Below the pieces are notes generated by a model. The model did no database searches. It worked only from the letters and a program-made list of their open reading frames with translations, and was not told the DNA's origin. Shown piece by piece: positions 1 to 8,682 of a stretch of DNA of 64,000 bases (within the stretch, counting starts at the first letter, position 1; each line of letters opens with the position of its first letter). The position numbers were made by a program, and so were the translations under genes. Where the stretch lies: assembly GCF_963676685.1 (NCBI RefSeq), contig NC_092346.1, positions 95,593,917 to 95,657,916 of the forward strand, given 5' to 3'. Origin of the DNA: Mytilus edulis. Taxonomy: Eukaryota; Mollusca; Bivalvia; Mytilida; Mytilidae.

Positions 1-793
1 AAATATTTTACAGTTCAATTTAATGATCATGAATGGAAGGAACTGGTACGGAAGTTTACATAGGACAAAAAGAAATTGATAGTATTTTTTGGCGAAAGAC
101 TTAAACGCTTCTTTGCATTATATAGTAAAACTCTTCTTTAAAAGCATGCAAAAAATAACTGTGATTGACTTGCTTGCTATGTTTGCTCCAAGGATATTTT
201 CAAACAATAGGTAGGCGGAGTTTCAATACATACTGGGATTTGATTGGACAAATACAAACTGACAGGAATTGAAGTTAATGTTTATTGTCCAAACAAATTC
301 TAGTATATAGTAAACATACTACTTACCTGTCGTTTACAACCATCCAAACAATCATAGCAAGCAATTTAAACTAGGTTTGCTTTGCATGTATTTATAGAAG
401 AGCTGTAAATTCTAAAAAAAAAATCTTGTTGTCGTAGACGGTTAAATCCTCAACAAAATATCATTGACTTTGTTGGAACGAATAAAGGTTTTAAATCAAA
501 TTTTCGTGGACTTTTTAGCTTCCATCCTGACGAGGCATGTTAGCTGTTCGTATGCTGTTGCACCTGACGCACCGAAACTTTCACATTTCCTTCTTCTTTT
601 CTGAAATATTTTACCCAGCTCATACTTGACAGGATTGTTATTCTAGTAAAAGGTGTAACCAATGAATTGAACACAAGTTAAAAATTCCACAATACTATAT
701 AATTCATTTTATGTGTCAATTTGTTCGAAAAAAATCGAAAAGAAGAGAGTTTTTTAATGTCATGGTTATCTGTCGCTATCTAGATATATGCTT
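1..793. other. Non-coding stretch, no gene recognised
   Basis: AT-rich sequence with stops in all frames and short homopolymer runs. I see no coding similarity, RNA gene or clear repeat before the MITE that starts at 794. Confidence 0.5.
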
Positions 794-966
794 CATAGGC
801 GGATCCAGGGGGGGGGGGCTGGCAGGCCCGGCCCCCCCCCCCCTTTCGTGGGAAAAATTTGGTTGATTATATAGGGAATCATTGAAGCATGACTGGAGCG
901 ACCCCCCCCCCCCCCTTAGGTCAGTCAGCGGGCCCGCCCTTAGGAAAAGTTCTGGATCCGCCACTG
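794..966. mobile_element. hAT-like MITE, GGATCC family, copy 1
   Basis: A 173-bp non-coding element. The left end begins CATAGGCGGATCCAG and the right end is CTGGATCCGCCACTG, which are imperfect terminal inverted repeats. The interior has long G and C runs, a shared block GTGGGAAAAATTTGGTTGAT and a GGTCAGTCAGCG block. A 5-bp direct repeat TGCTT sits on both sides (789-793 and 967-971). Related copies lie at 8171-8321 and 17912-18082. The CAGTGGCGGATCCAG terminus and the 8-bp duplication seen at the third copy suggest the hAT superfamily. That assignment is an inference, since no transposase is present. Confidence 0.75.
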
Positions 967-1659
967 TGCTTAGCATTTATTTCAGATGACATGGACTCCT
1001 CACCCAGGTGACCCTGCTGCCTTTCATATCTTTATCCGTATACAATTATTTTAAAATAGATAACCAAAGGCTGCAACTCGTATTTTTGTATTTAAATGAT
1101 TCGTTGTAACGAGAATATTTGTGGTGAATGGAAACTGTGAGGATCAAAATCTTAAATTGCTTATAAATGTTGCTGGACCAAGTTTCGTTATCTGATCTGA
1201 ATTTTCTAAAATGTGCAAGGTAGATAGACATTTTGATTTTTTTTTTACTCGGTAAGTTTGCCCCTATCGCTTGAACTTTTGCAATATTACAGCCAATTTC
1301 AATGAGTGTGTAGACAAAGGGATTACTTTGGTTATCTTGCTTGCTGAACAGAAAAGTCATTGTAAGTTATGTAAACTACCCTACTTTAAGAGTAGACTAG
1401 TCCGACAAATGACACATCTTTCTGTCTGTAGGACCAGGCTACTTCGAAAGGAGGGTACTTTACCTTACCTAAAAATGACCTCACGGTTTAGCTAACAAGC
1501 TATTTTGGAATTTTGAAATGAAAAAGCTAAGAAATCTTAGTTTTGTTAGTGTGTACTAGGTTTTCGAAAAAAAAATACCTGATAACCCTTCAGACAAAAA
1601 AAAATGTTGAAAATATCTTACAGATACAGCAAGTGATTCTTAATAGCTATAAGATACAT
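967..1659. other. Non-coding stretch, no gene recognised
   Basis: Short open frames of 74 to 104 codons occur here, but they show no recognisable domain and no flanking splice sites. I treat them as chance. Confidence 0.45.
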
Positions 1660-2640
1660 TTTTGTCGAGCCTTCGACTTTAGTCGAAAAAGCGAGACTAA
1701 GCGATCCTACATTCCGTCGTCGTTGGCGTCGTCGTCGTCGTCGTCGTCGGCGGCGTCCACAAATATTCACTCTGTGGTTAAAGTTTTTGAAATTTTAATA
1801 ACTTTCTTAAACTATACTGAATTTCTACCAAACTTGGACAGAAGCTTGTTTATGATCATAAGAAAGTATCCAGAAGTAAATTTTGTAAAAATAAAAATTC
1901 CATTTTTTCCGTATTTTACTTATAAATGGACTTAGTTTTTCTGCGAGGAAACATTACATTCACTCTGTGATTAAAGTTTTAAAAATTTTAATAACTTTCA
2001 TAAACTATCCTTGATTTGTACCAAACTTGGACAGAAGCTTGTTTATGATCATAAGATAGTATCAAGAAGAATATTTTGTAAAAATAAATTTCCACTTTTC
2101 CGTATTTTACTTATAAATGGACTTAGTTTTTCTGCGAGGAAACATTACATTCACTCTGTGGTTAAAGTTTTTGAAATTTTAATAACTTTCTTAAACTCAA
2201 TCTTATTAAAATAAGTTCTCATCACTTGCTCCTCGATTTTTTATATGTCGCCGTGTGAGTTAAAGTTTTTAAAATTTTTATAATGTTCTTAAACTATCCT
2301 GGATTTCTACCAAACTTAGACAGAAGCTTGTTTCTGATCATAAGATATTATTCAGAAGTAAATTTTGTAAAAAAAAAAATTCACTTTTTCCGTATTTTAC
2401 TTACCAATGGACTTAGTTTTTCTTCCAGTTAACATTAAATACAGTCTGCAGTTAAAGTTTATAAAACATTTATTACATTCATAAACTATCCTGGATTTTT
2501 TACCAAACTTGGAAGCTTCTTTCAATCAAAAGACAGTATCGAGAGGGAAATTTTTATTGATGTTTTTCCTCATTTTGTTGAGTCTGCGATTAACAGCAAA
2601 AGTAGGCGAGACACTGGGTTCCGCGGAACCCTTACGAATT
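1660..2640 (+). mobile_element. Tandem-core element, probably non-autonomous Helitron-like (complete)
   Basis: The parts in order are: a 5' hairpin near 1663-1695 (arms around TCGACTTTAGTCGA), a CGTC/GTC microsatellite at 1715-1758, a core of about 190-bp tandem units at 1761-2530, and a 3' perfect palindrome GGGTTCCGCGGAACCC at 2616-2631 followed by CTTAC. Core units start near 1768, 1961, 2152 (truncated), 2253 and 2443. This layout matches the pearl, CvA and DTC84-type elements described from bivalves, which have been attributed to non-autonomous Helitrons. There is no coding capacity. Helitron membership is an inference from structure. Confidence 0.6.
1715..1758 (+). repeat. (GTC)n microsatellite inside the tandem-core element
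   Basis: An interrupted GTC/CGTCGT run, GC-rich against an AT-rich background, lies between the 5' hairpin and the tandem core. Confidence 0.85.
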
Positions 2641-3330
2641 TTTCTTTTAAAATACAACTTTTAAATCTTACGGGAAACTATTCCAACCTTAAAACTTTCA
2701 CTGTAATCTCGCTTTAACTTATCCCCCCCCCCACCCCCCGAAAAAAACACCAAAACAAGCAAACCCGCAATACTATTGTCTTTCTTATAGTCAGCACTCA
2801 ATTGTTCACAAACAAATGTGTTTAAAGCTGCTAAAGACATATGATTCAAACGCCCAGTAAGTCCTTTGTTCTATATTTTTGCTCTCCATTTTTATGCAAA
2901 ACCTTTTACATTTTTATTTTATCGGTTATTGTTGAAGGTCGTACGATGACGTATGGTTGTTAACACATACTTTCTTTGGTATCTTACGGAAATTTTTCCA
3001 TTGACAACAAACATACCACATCATCTGCATTATATAAGTATTGTATAAATTACAACGTATTTTGGTAATCTTGCAAAAGGATCGTAATCCCGAAAATCGT
3101 TAACATATTTTCTTATCTTAAAAGGGACAAGAAGGGTTCCATCAACAGGCCAATAAATAAAATTACAGTTAATTTAAAAAAAAAATAAAAAAAAATAGGT
3201 GTATTTTTTCTCTCATAATAACAGTAAACAGATTCACAACAATGTCAATTTCAAGAAAGCAGACAACAGTTAATTAGTCAATAACAATGCAGCATCAATG
3301 ATCTTGAATATATGCTTCTTTTAACTAAAA
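2641..3330. other. Non-coding stretch, no gene recognised
   Basis: AT-rich sequence with a C-run near 2724 and A-runs near 3175-3200. No coding or structural signal seen. Confidence 0.45.
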
Positions 3331-3339
3331 TATAAAGGC

Positions 3340-3606
3340 ACAGAACCAGGACATTGGAGCACAGTACCAGGACCGTTTTTCTCATCACCAGCACAGCGTC
3401 AGGACAATTCCGTTTAACGAACTTGTACGACTTTTTCAATATAATATTGTTGTAATATACTTTGCATAGTACTTATGACGCATCAGAGAAAAATTAAGCA
3501 ACAAAACAGTCGTTTTATTGCCGTTCTGATACAATGTAAACAAACCCACCAGCACAGAATCAGGACCCCACCAGCACCTGACAGGACCAAATCACCAGCA
3601 CAGTAC
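3340..3606. repeat. Degenerate CACCAGCACAG / CAGGACC repeat cluster
   Basis: The words ACCAGCACAG and CAGGAC recur at irregular spacing (about 3346, 3358, 3390, 3549, 3570 and 3594). Together they form a decayed short tandem family. It stops close to the assembly gap. Confidence 0.45.
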
Positions 3607-3665
3607 GTTCTCTCGCAGGACAACCATACCCACCGTGACTTGGGTAAGAAGATTTACGAACATTC

Positions 3666-3765
3666 NNNNNNNNNNNNNNNNNNNNNNNNNNNNNNNNNNN
3701 NNNNNNNNNNNNNNNNNNNNNNNNNNNNNNNNNNNNNNNNNNNNNNNNNNNNNNNNNNNNNNNNN
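3666..3765. other. Assembly gap of exactly 100 N
   Basis: The run of N is exactly 100 long, the usual placeholder for a gap of unknown length. The LINE on the minus strand is still coding-like up to 3766 and is not recognisable on the other side, so true sequence is missing here. Confidence 0.95.
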
Positions 3766-4637
3766 CTTCCATACAATAAAATAGGCTTGACAATTTTATC
3801 GAAAAGATCGAGTTGACATTCTATAGATAAATTATGTTTCGACCTTTGCGGATAACATCGTACATAGCGTGTGTGGCTTTTTCGGATTGTGCCTTTTTTG
3901 CCTTAGAAAAACTTCCTGTTCTAGAAAAAATAACACCAAGGTACGTAAACTCATTCACAATTTCTAAAACAGTATTATTATATTTAAATTCTATATTTGA
4001 TAATGGTCTACCTTTTGAAAAAACTACAATTTTACTTTTATTTACATTAACCTTCAATTTCCAAAGTTCACAATAGTTATACAAAGAGTCAAGCTGCTTC
4101 TGTAGGTCATCTTTTGACTCTGCCAAAAGAGCTGTGTCATCTGCATACAGAATCAGAAACAATCTTAAATAGTAGTCTAGCTCAATTTCTATATCATCGG
4201 ATACTGTTTTTAACCCTTCTACATCTTGTTCTTTTAAAAAATGTTCAAGATCATTAATATATAGAGAAAATAATAAAGGTGAGAGGCTTTCGCCTTGACG
4301 TACACCGACATTACAAGGAAAATACTCTGAAAATACACTACCATAAAAAATTCGAGATTTAATGTTACTATACATATTTACAATGGTATCATACATTTTT
4401 CCACTGATAAAATTCTCCAAAAGTTTTTGCCATAAACCAGATCGCCAAACTGTGTCAAAGGCTTTTGCAAAGTCTATAAAAGCACAAAAAAGTTTTTTCT
4501 TTCGCATCTTCAATAGTTCAAAAAGAATATGTAGGACAAAAATACTATCTGTGGTCGAGTAGCCTTTTCTAAATCCTGATTGATTTTCATTTAACAATAA
4601 ATAAGTTTCCAAAAAAGTGGATAGTCTCGAATTCAGA
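3766..4637 (-). mobile_element. LINE fragment A: reverse transcriptase, truncated and frameshifted
   Basis: The minus strand encodes the middle of a non-LTR retrotransposon reverse transcriptase. Visible motifs in order are the GFRKGYST block, motif A with FIDFAKAFDTV, motif B with GVRQGESLSPLLFS, motif C with LYADDTALLAES, and motif E with FTYLGVIFS. Near 3839 the reading moves to another frame, where a CQLDLFDKIVKPILLYG-like segment continues to the gap, so at least one frameshift is present. The 5' part is missing and begins abruptly at about 4637 against another LINE. It is the same family as the copy at 18275-19655, judged from the shared KVNV..K and YLG segments. It is dead and 5'-truncated. 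Confidence 0.85.
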
Positions 4638-5525
4638 GACCTCTTTAATTTTCTTAGCAAAATTAATTTCTGTGATACAGCTTAACTCTAAAGAAAATTC
4701 AATCCCCAAAAGTTTGAAATTTGAATGTGACCAATGAAGTTTTAAGTCGGGACATAAAATAAGATCAAAATATTTTTTACTTCCAACCCATAGTGCTTTT
4801 GTCTTTGAAGCATTTATTTTCAAACCTGAAATTTTATAAAAAGATTCAAAACATGAAAGGTTTCCCTCAACGATATTTCCTTTCCATCTAACATAAGGAA
4901 TGTGTCATCTGCGTACGTGCTTAAAAGTGATTCATTACCATTGATAGTAATTCCCCTTATTTTAGGATTACCTTTTAATTTCAAAGGTAATAAACAATTC
5001 AACCCCAATTATAAATAAATAGGGAGAAAGAGGATCTCCTTGTCTGCAACCTCTTTCTAAATGAAAAAACTTAGACATGTGTCCATTATTTATAACACAA
5101 CGTGATGCCTCTGCGTATAAAGTTTCAAACCATCTACATATAGAAGGCCCAAAATTAAAGCTTTTCAAAGAATTTTTTAAAAATAACCATTCCAAGAAAT
5201 CAAATGCCTTTTCAAAATCAACAAGTAATAAAAGACCCGTCTTATTAAGATAGTGATCAAGATAGTGCATCAAATCATATTAAAGGCGTGTGTTCTCACC
5301 CATAAATCTGTCTTTAATGAAACCTTTTTTGTGTGTCACTTATGATAAATGGTAAACGGGTTTAAGTCTATTAGCTATAACAGCAGAAGCTTTTTTCATA
5401 TCAGTATTCAAAAGACTAATAGGACGCCAGTTACTAATATACTGTCTGCCTTTTCCCTCTTTAGGAATGCAAGTTATCATACTTTGATACTGAAAATCAG
5501 AAAATTTATCGAAGGGCACACACGA
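4638..5525 (-). mobile_element. LINE fragment B: L1/Tx1-like reverse transcriptase relic
   Basis: A second, different reverse transcriptase lies on the minus strand, broken over several frames. From high to low coordinates I read ITCIPKEGKG and NWRPISLLN (about 5480-5400), GFIKDRFMGENTR (about 5320), LLLLVDFEKAFDFLEW (motif A, about 5225), RGCRQGDPLSPYLFI (motif B, about 5050) and STYADDTFLML (motif C, about 4910). The segment ends in NFAKKIKEV at about 4640. The IPK..K, NWRPISLLN and GFIKDRF wording fits the L1/Tx1 clade better than the CR1/Jockey clade. Stops and frameshifts show it is inactive. Its 3' part is cut off by fragment A. Confidence 0.8.
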
Positions 5526-5794
5526 ATGAACAGATAAAAAGATCTGATATACGAAGCATGCAAATCGAACTGGAAGACTGATAACACAGACCCGAATTTA
5601 ATTCCGCAACGCAACGTCTGCATGCATGTTCACCAGTAGGTTTTCCTGTCTAAAATCCTCCTTTTATTAAGAATATTATTCCACTAGGTAATCTCAATCA
5701 CTGTTAGATAAAAAAAAAATTACATAGTTTGGGGTTGGGGAAATAGTTTTGTCTACATGTCTACCAGTAAGTCTGTGTGTGTCCACAACCCTCT
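5526..5794. other. Non-coding stretch grading into a degenerate short repeat
   Basis: No gene seen. From about 5740 the sequence takes on a loose GTCTACCAGTCTGT-type rhythm that resumes beyond the SINE at 6160-6360. The SINE therefore appears inserted into an older degenerate tandem array. Confidence 0.5.
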
Positions 5795-5810
5795 CTACTA
5801 GTCTGTTTTA

Positions 5811-6159
5811 ATCGAGAGCCGTGGTGTAGTGGTTAGTGCATCGGACTACTAACACAAATATTCCTGGTTCGATTTCCGTTCGGGATGGAAATTTCAGGAA
5901 CTCAATTTTCGGCTCTCCCTTCAACGGACACCATTTGCGACTATAGTCTCGAGGAAACGATGAGGGGACGATAAATGGCTGACCCGTGTTAAAGAGAGCC
6001 ATATCTCTTGCACGTTAAAGATATCCTTGTTAAGATTTCGAAAAAGAGTAGGTTAGTGCCGCTACAAGGCAGCACTCGCACCCGCAAAGTGGAAAGGGAT
6101 TAATATAAGTTGCAAAAACTTGTTTCCCAATCACTATAAATAAATATGTTTAAACTAAA
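5811..6159 (+). mobile_element. tRNA-derived SINE with target-site duplication
   Basis: The head is tRNA-like. An A-box-like TGGTGTAGTGG lies at 5822-5832 and a B-box-like GGTTCGATTTC at 5866-5876. About 200 bp of body and a short ATAAATA-rich tail follow. The element is flanked by 15-bp direct repeats beginning CTACTAGT (5795-5809 and 6160-6174; two mismatches), as expected for LINE-mediated insertion. The body could hold one of the conserved central domains known in metazoan SINEs, which I cannot confirm. It is not a functional tRNA gene because the acceptor and anticodon arms do not fold cleanly. Confidence 0.8.
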
Positions 6160-6174
6160 CTACTAGTATGTTTA

Positions 6175-6360
6175 CTTATCAACTGGTCTATACGTGATTT
6201 CGCCAGTCTGGCAACATGTTTACCGTCTTTTTATGTGTCCATTATTATATTCACATGTCCAGTAGGCAGTCGTTATGTCCACAAGTCTGTTTATGTATCC
6301 ACTATTATGTTTAAAATCTGTAAATGTCCACCAGTCTGTTAACGTGTCCATGACACAAGT
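6175..6360. repeat. Degenerate ~35-bp array (GTCCACCAGTCTGTT-like)
   Basis: Variants of ATGTCCACCAGTCTGT, GTCTGTTTATGTATCCACTA and GTCCA recur at roughly 30-40 bp spacing on both sides of the SINE. The array is old and diverged. Confidence 0.5.
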
Positions 6361-7035
6361 TTGTATGTGATACTGTCAGAAGGAAAAGGGGGTCAACTGT
6401 TTGTACGTGTTTGCAAGAGTCTTTAGTTCTCAGGTAGCTATGTCTTCAATTCAAATCTACATAATCATTCAGTTACAAAAGATGCCTAAATGTGAACAAC
6501 TTTAACAACCAAAAACATTATTTAAAACTTTTTCGATTACTTTAAGAATAGGTAATGCGAGATATGAGCAAAAATACGTTCATGCAACTCACACCTGTTG
6601 TGCAATACTTTTTCAACAGTATTCTGTTTGTGTAACTTAAATGAGAACCATTTTTCATAAGTCAACTCATTACGATGATGTGGGCCGACGAGATTTCTCA
6701 ATCATTTTTTAAACTCACATCTATCTCACTATGTACTAGCTTATATAGTTGCTATTAATCTAGTGAATCAAAAATAAAGAGATGTTGTATGACTGCCAAT
6801 AAAGCGAATATGAACAAAATACATGATTCTGCCCTCGGAAAACCAAGTAGTGAATACAGTGACAAATCACAAGATATAAAACAAAAGACTGAGCAACATG
6901 ACTCCCACCAAAACCGGGGTTGATGTTTTGATCTCCTGAATGGTATGTATATCCTGGTGACATCATGGAGTGACATGTTGCACAAATAAACGAAACTAGA
7001 ACACACCTGTGATATCTCGGGTCCGTGACTGAATT
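6361..7035. other. Non-coding stretch with a decayed dispersed repeat
   Basis: No gene seen. Around 6885-6960 a short segment (CCCACCAAAACCGGGG, CTCCTGAATGG) resembles a degenerate copy of the dispersed repeat better preserved at 59505-59745. Confidence 0.4.
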
Positions 7036-7039
7036 AAAG

Positions 7040-7720
7040 TATACAACTATGCATAAGCCTTATTTTAGTATTGGTATTGCCATCTGATAAAGTCATGCCG
7101 ATATAAGATGCACAGTTTTTTCTGCTTTCAAAATCTTTCTGTTTGAACCCGTCGACCTGGAACTTATCAATTAAAGGTAATATTAATTATTTTGGATGAC
7201 GGCTGGAAAACAAAAGGTCATGGAATGGAGTATTTTTTAATCAACAGCATTATCCTATATTAGTTATAAATAAAGTTGAATTCTTTGATTCGCTGTTTTA
7301 CAGTCATGCCCGCTAACAAATTGAAAACTGTACCTATACGCCTTATTGTAAGTCCAGATTTTTAGTATTCGTATTGTCATCTTAGAAAGTCTTACTGATT
7401 AAAACACTACAATATTGAACAATTTGACAATGATTGAATTTAGTAGTGTCAATCATGTGATTATGACCCGTGTATATAGCAAAATCCGAAATACACCGTT
7501 TGGTGATGCGCCTGTCAGATGCGGAACATACAGATAAGGTAATAGGTAACAGGTGAATATACTAATTTGGTATCGGTATTCGACCCGGATCTAGTTAATT
7601 ATTGGCAATATTAATTGTGTGGAAAATAAGAGGGTCTGGAGTGGTGTAATTTTTAATAAACACCATTGTCCTATATTAGATATATATATAAAGCTTAATT
7701 CTTTGATTTGTCGTTTTTAC
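7040..7720 (+). repeat. Direct repeat, two diverged ~430-bp units
   Basis: The block at 7175-7303 (GGTAATATTAATT, CCTATATTAGTTATA, GAATTCTTTGATT) recurs diverged at 7604-7719. Each is preceded by a similar PyTTATT..TAGTATT..GTATTG segment (7060-7090 and 7345-7375). It resembles, from memory, a dispersed Mytilus repeat, which is unverified. Confidence 0.6.
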
Positions 7721-8170
7721 CCCATGACAAATTGGACCTCGTTATTTTAGTATTATAGATACATTTTTCTACATATTTATTTGAAATAGTAAATTTATTA
7801 ACTTTGTTTTCTTGTCGAAATTTAGCCTTCTCTTCGTAAATTAGTGCTCGGAATAGCATACTGTCATCTGTATATTATGTTTCCAATTATAGACGGACCA
7901 TCTTTTCAATTTAATTTATTATCAAATAACTGTATTCCTAATCGAACTAGAGCATATAAATCAACGTAAATCACACACTTATCCACACAAACAACACATG
8001 CAATCTAACTGTACAAATATGTCGGTTAAAAGCTCATTATAAGAGCTTAATTATTCTGACTGTCTCTGTTTGTATACTTTGCATACTCTAAATAATGCTT
8101 CTTTATTACATACTGATTGTTAAAAATTAAAATGTGATGTAGAATAAATATGGAAAATGATCATACAAAG
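7721..8170. other. Non-coding stretch upstream of SELENOT
   Basis: AT-rich, no coding signal. It leads into the MITE at 8171. Confidence 0.4.
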
Positions 8171-8264
8171 CATAGGCAGATCCAGGGGGGCTAGGGGGCC
8201 CGCCCCCCCCCCCCCTTTTCGTGGGAAAAATTTGGTTGATTATATAGAAGCATGACTGGAGCGC

Positions 8265-8295
<31 letters not shown>

Positions 8296-8321
8296 TAGGA
8301 AAAGTTCTGGATCCGCCACTG
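8171..8321. mobile_element. hAT-like MITE, GGATCC family, copy 2
   Basis: Starts CATAGGCAGATCCAG and ends CTGGATCCGCCACTG, with the same internal GTGGGAAAAATTTGGTTGAT block as copy 1. The interior holds very long G and C runs, including a C run of more than 25. The flanks CAAAG and CAAAT are a weak target duplication. It lies about 200 bp upstream of the SELENOT start codon, within likely promoter or 5' UTR territory. Confidence 0.75.
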
Positions 8322-8524
8322 CAAATCCCCCCTAATATAAACATGATGGGATAGTGCAGGTACAAAGAGGAATAACTCTATTTATTTATCTTATCTTTTG
8401 TCTCTTTTTTTCAAATGATTCGGAGAGGAAACATCCTAATGACATATAGTTGCTTACGAATAATATCTTTCACTTCGGGTAAAGATTGAAAAGTCTAGAG
8501 AAAATCGAAAGAAGGAAAAAGCAA

Positions 8525-8682
8525 ATGGCCGATATGGCCCAATTTTCGATGGTCGCAGTTTTTGCTGCATTTATATTCCTCACATGGAGAGATCTCTCAC
8601 CGACTGAACAAGCTGACGTTCATAAAGACATTAAAGCTCCAAAATTAGCCTTAGCAACTCCCACAATCAGGTTCCTTTTTTG
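8525..8682 (+). CDS. SELENOT: SELENOT coding exon 1
   Basis: Encodes residues 1-52 and the first two bases (TG) of Cys53. It includes the hydrophobic N-terminus and the K-L-x-x-A-T-P-T-I-R-F segment that precedes the redox motif in the family. The donor is TG|GTAAGC. Confidence 0.85.

Noticed and set aside
1543-2214. Two plus-strand open frames of 130 and 67 codons
   Set aside because: They fall in the tandem-core element, and repeat each other because the DNA unit repeats.
5811-5890. Possible tRNA gene
   Set aside because: A- and B-box-like words are present but arms do not fold, there is a long non-tRNA body and a target duplication; it is a SINE head.
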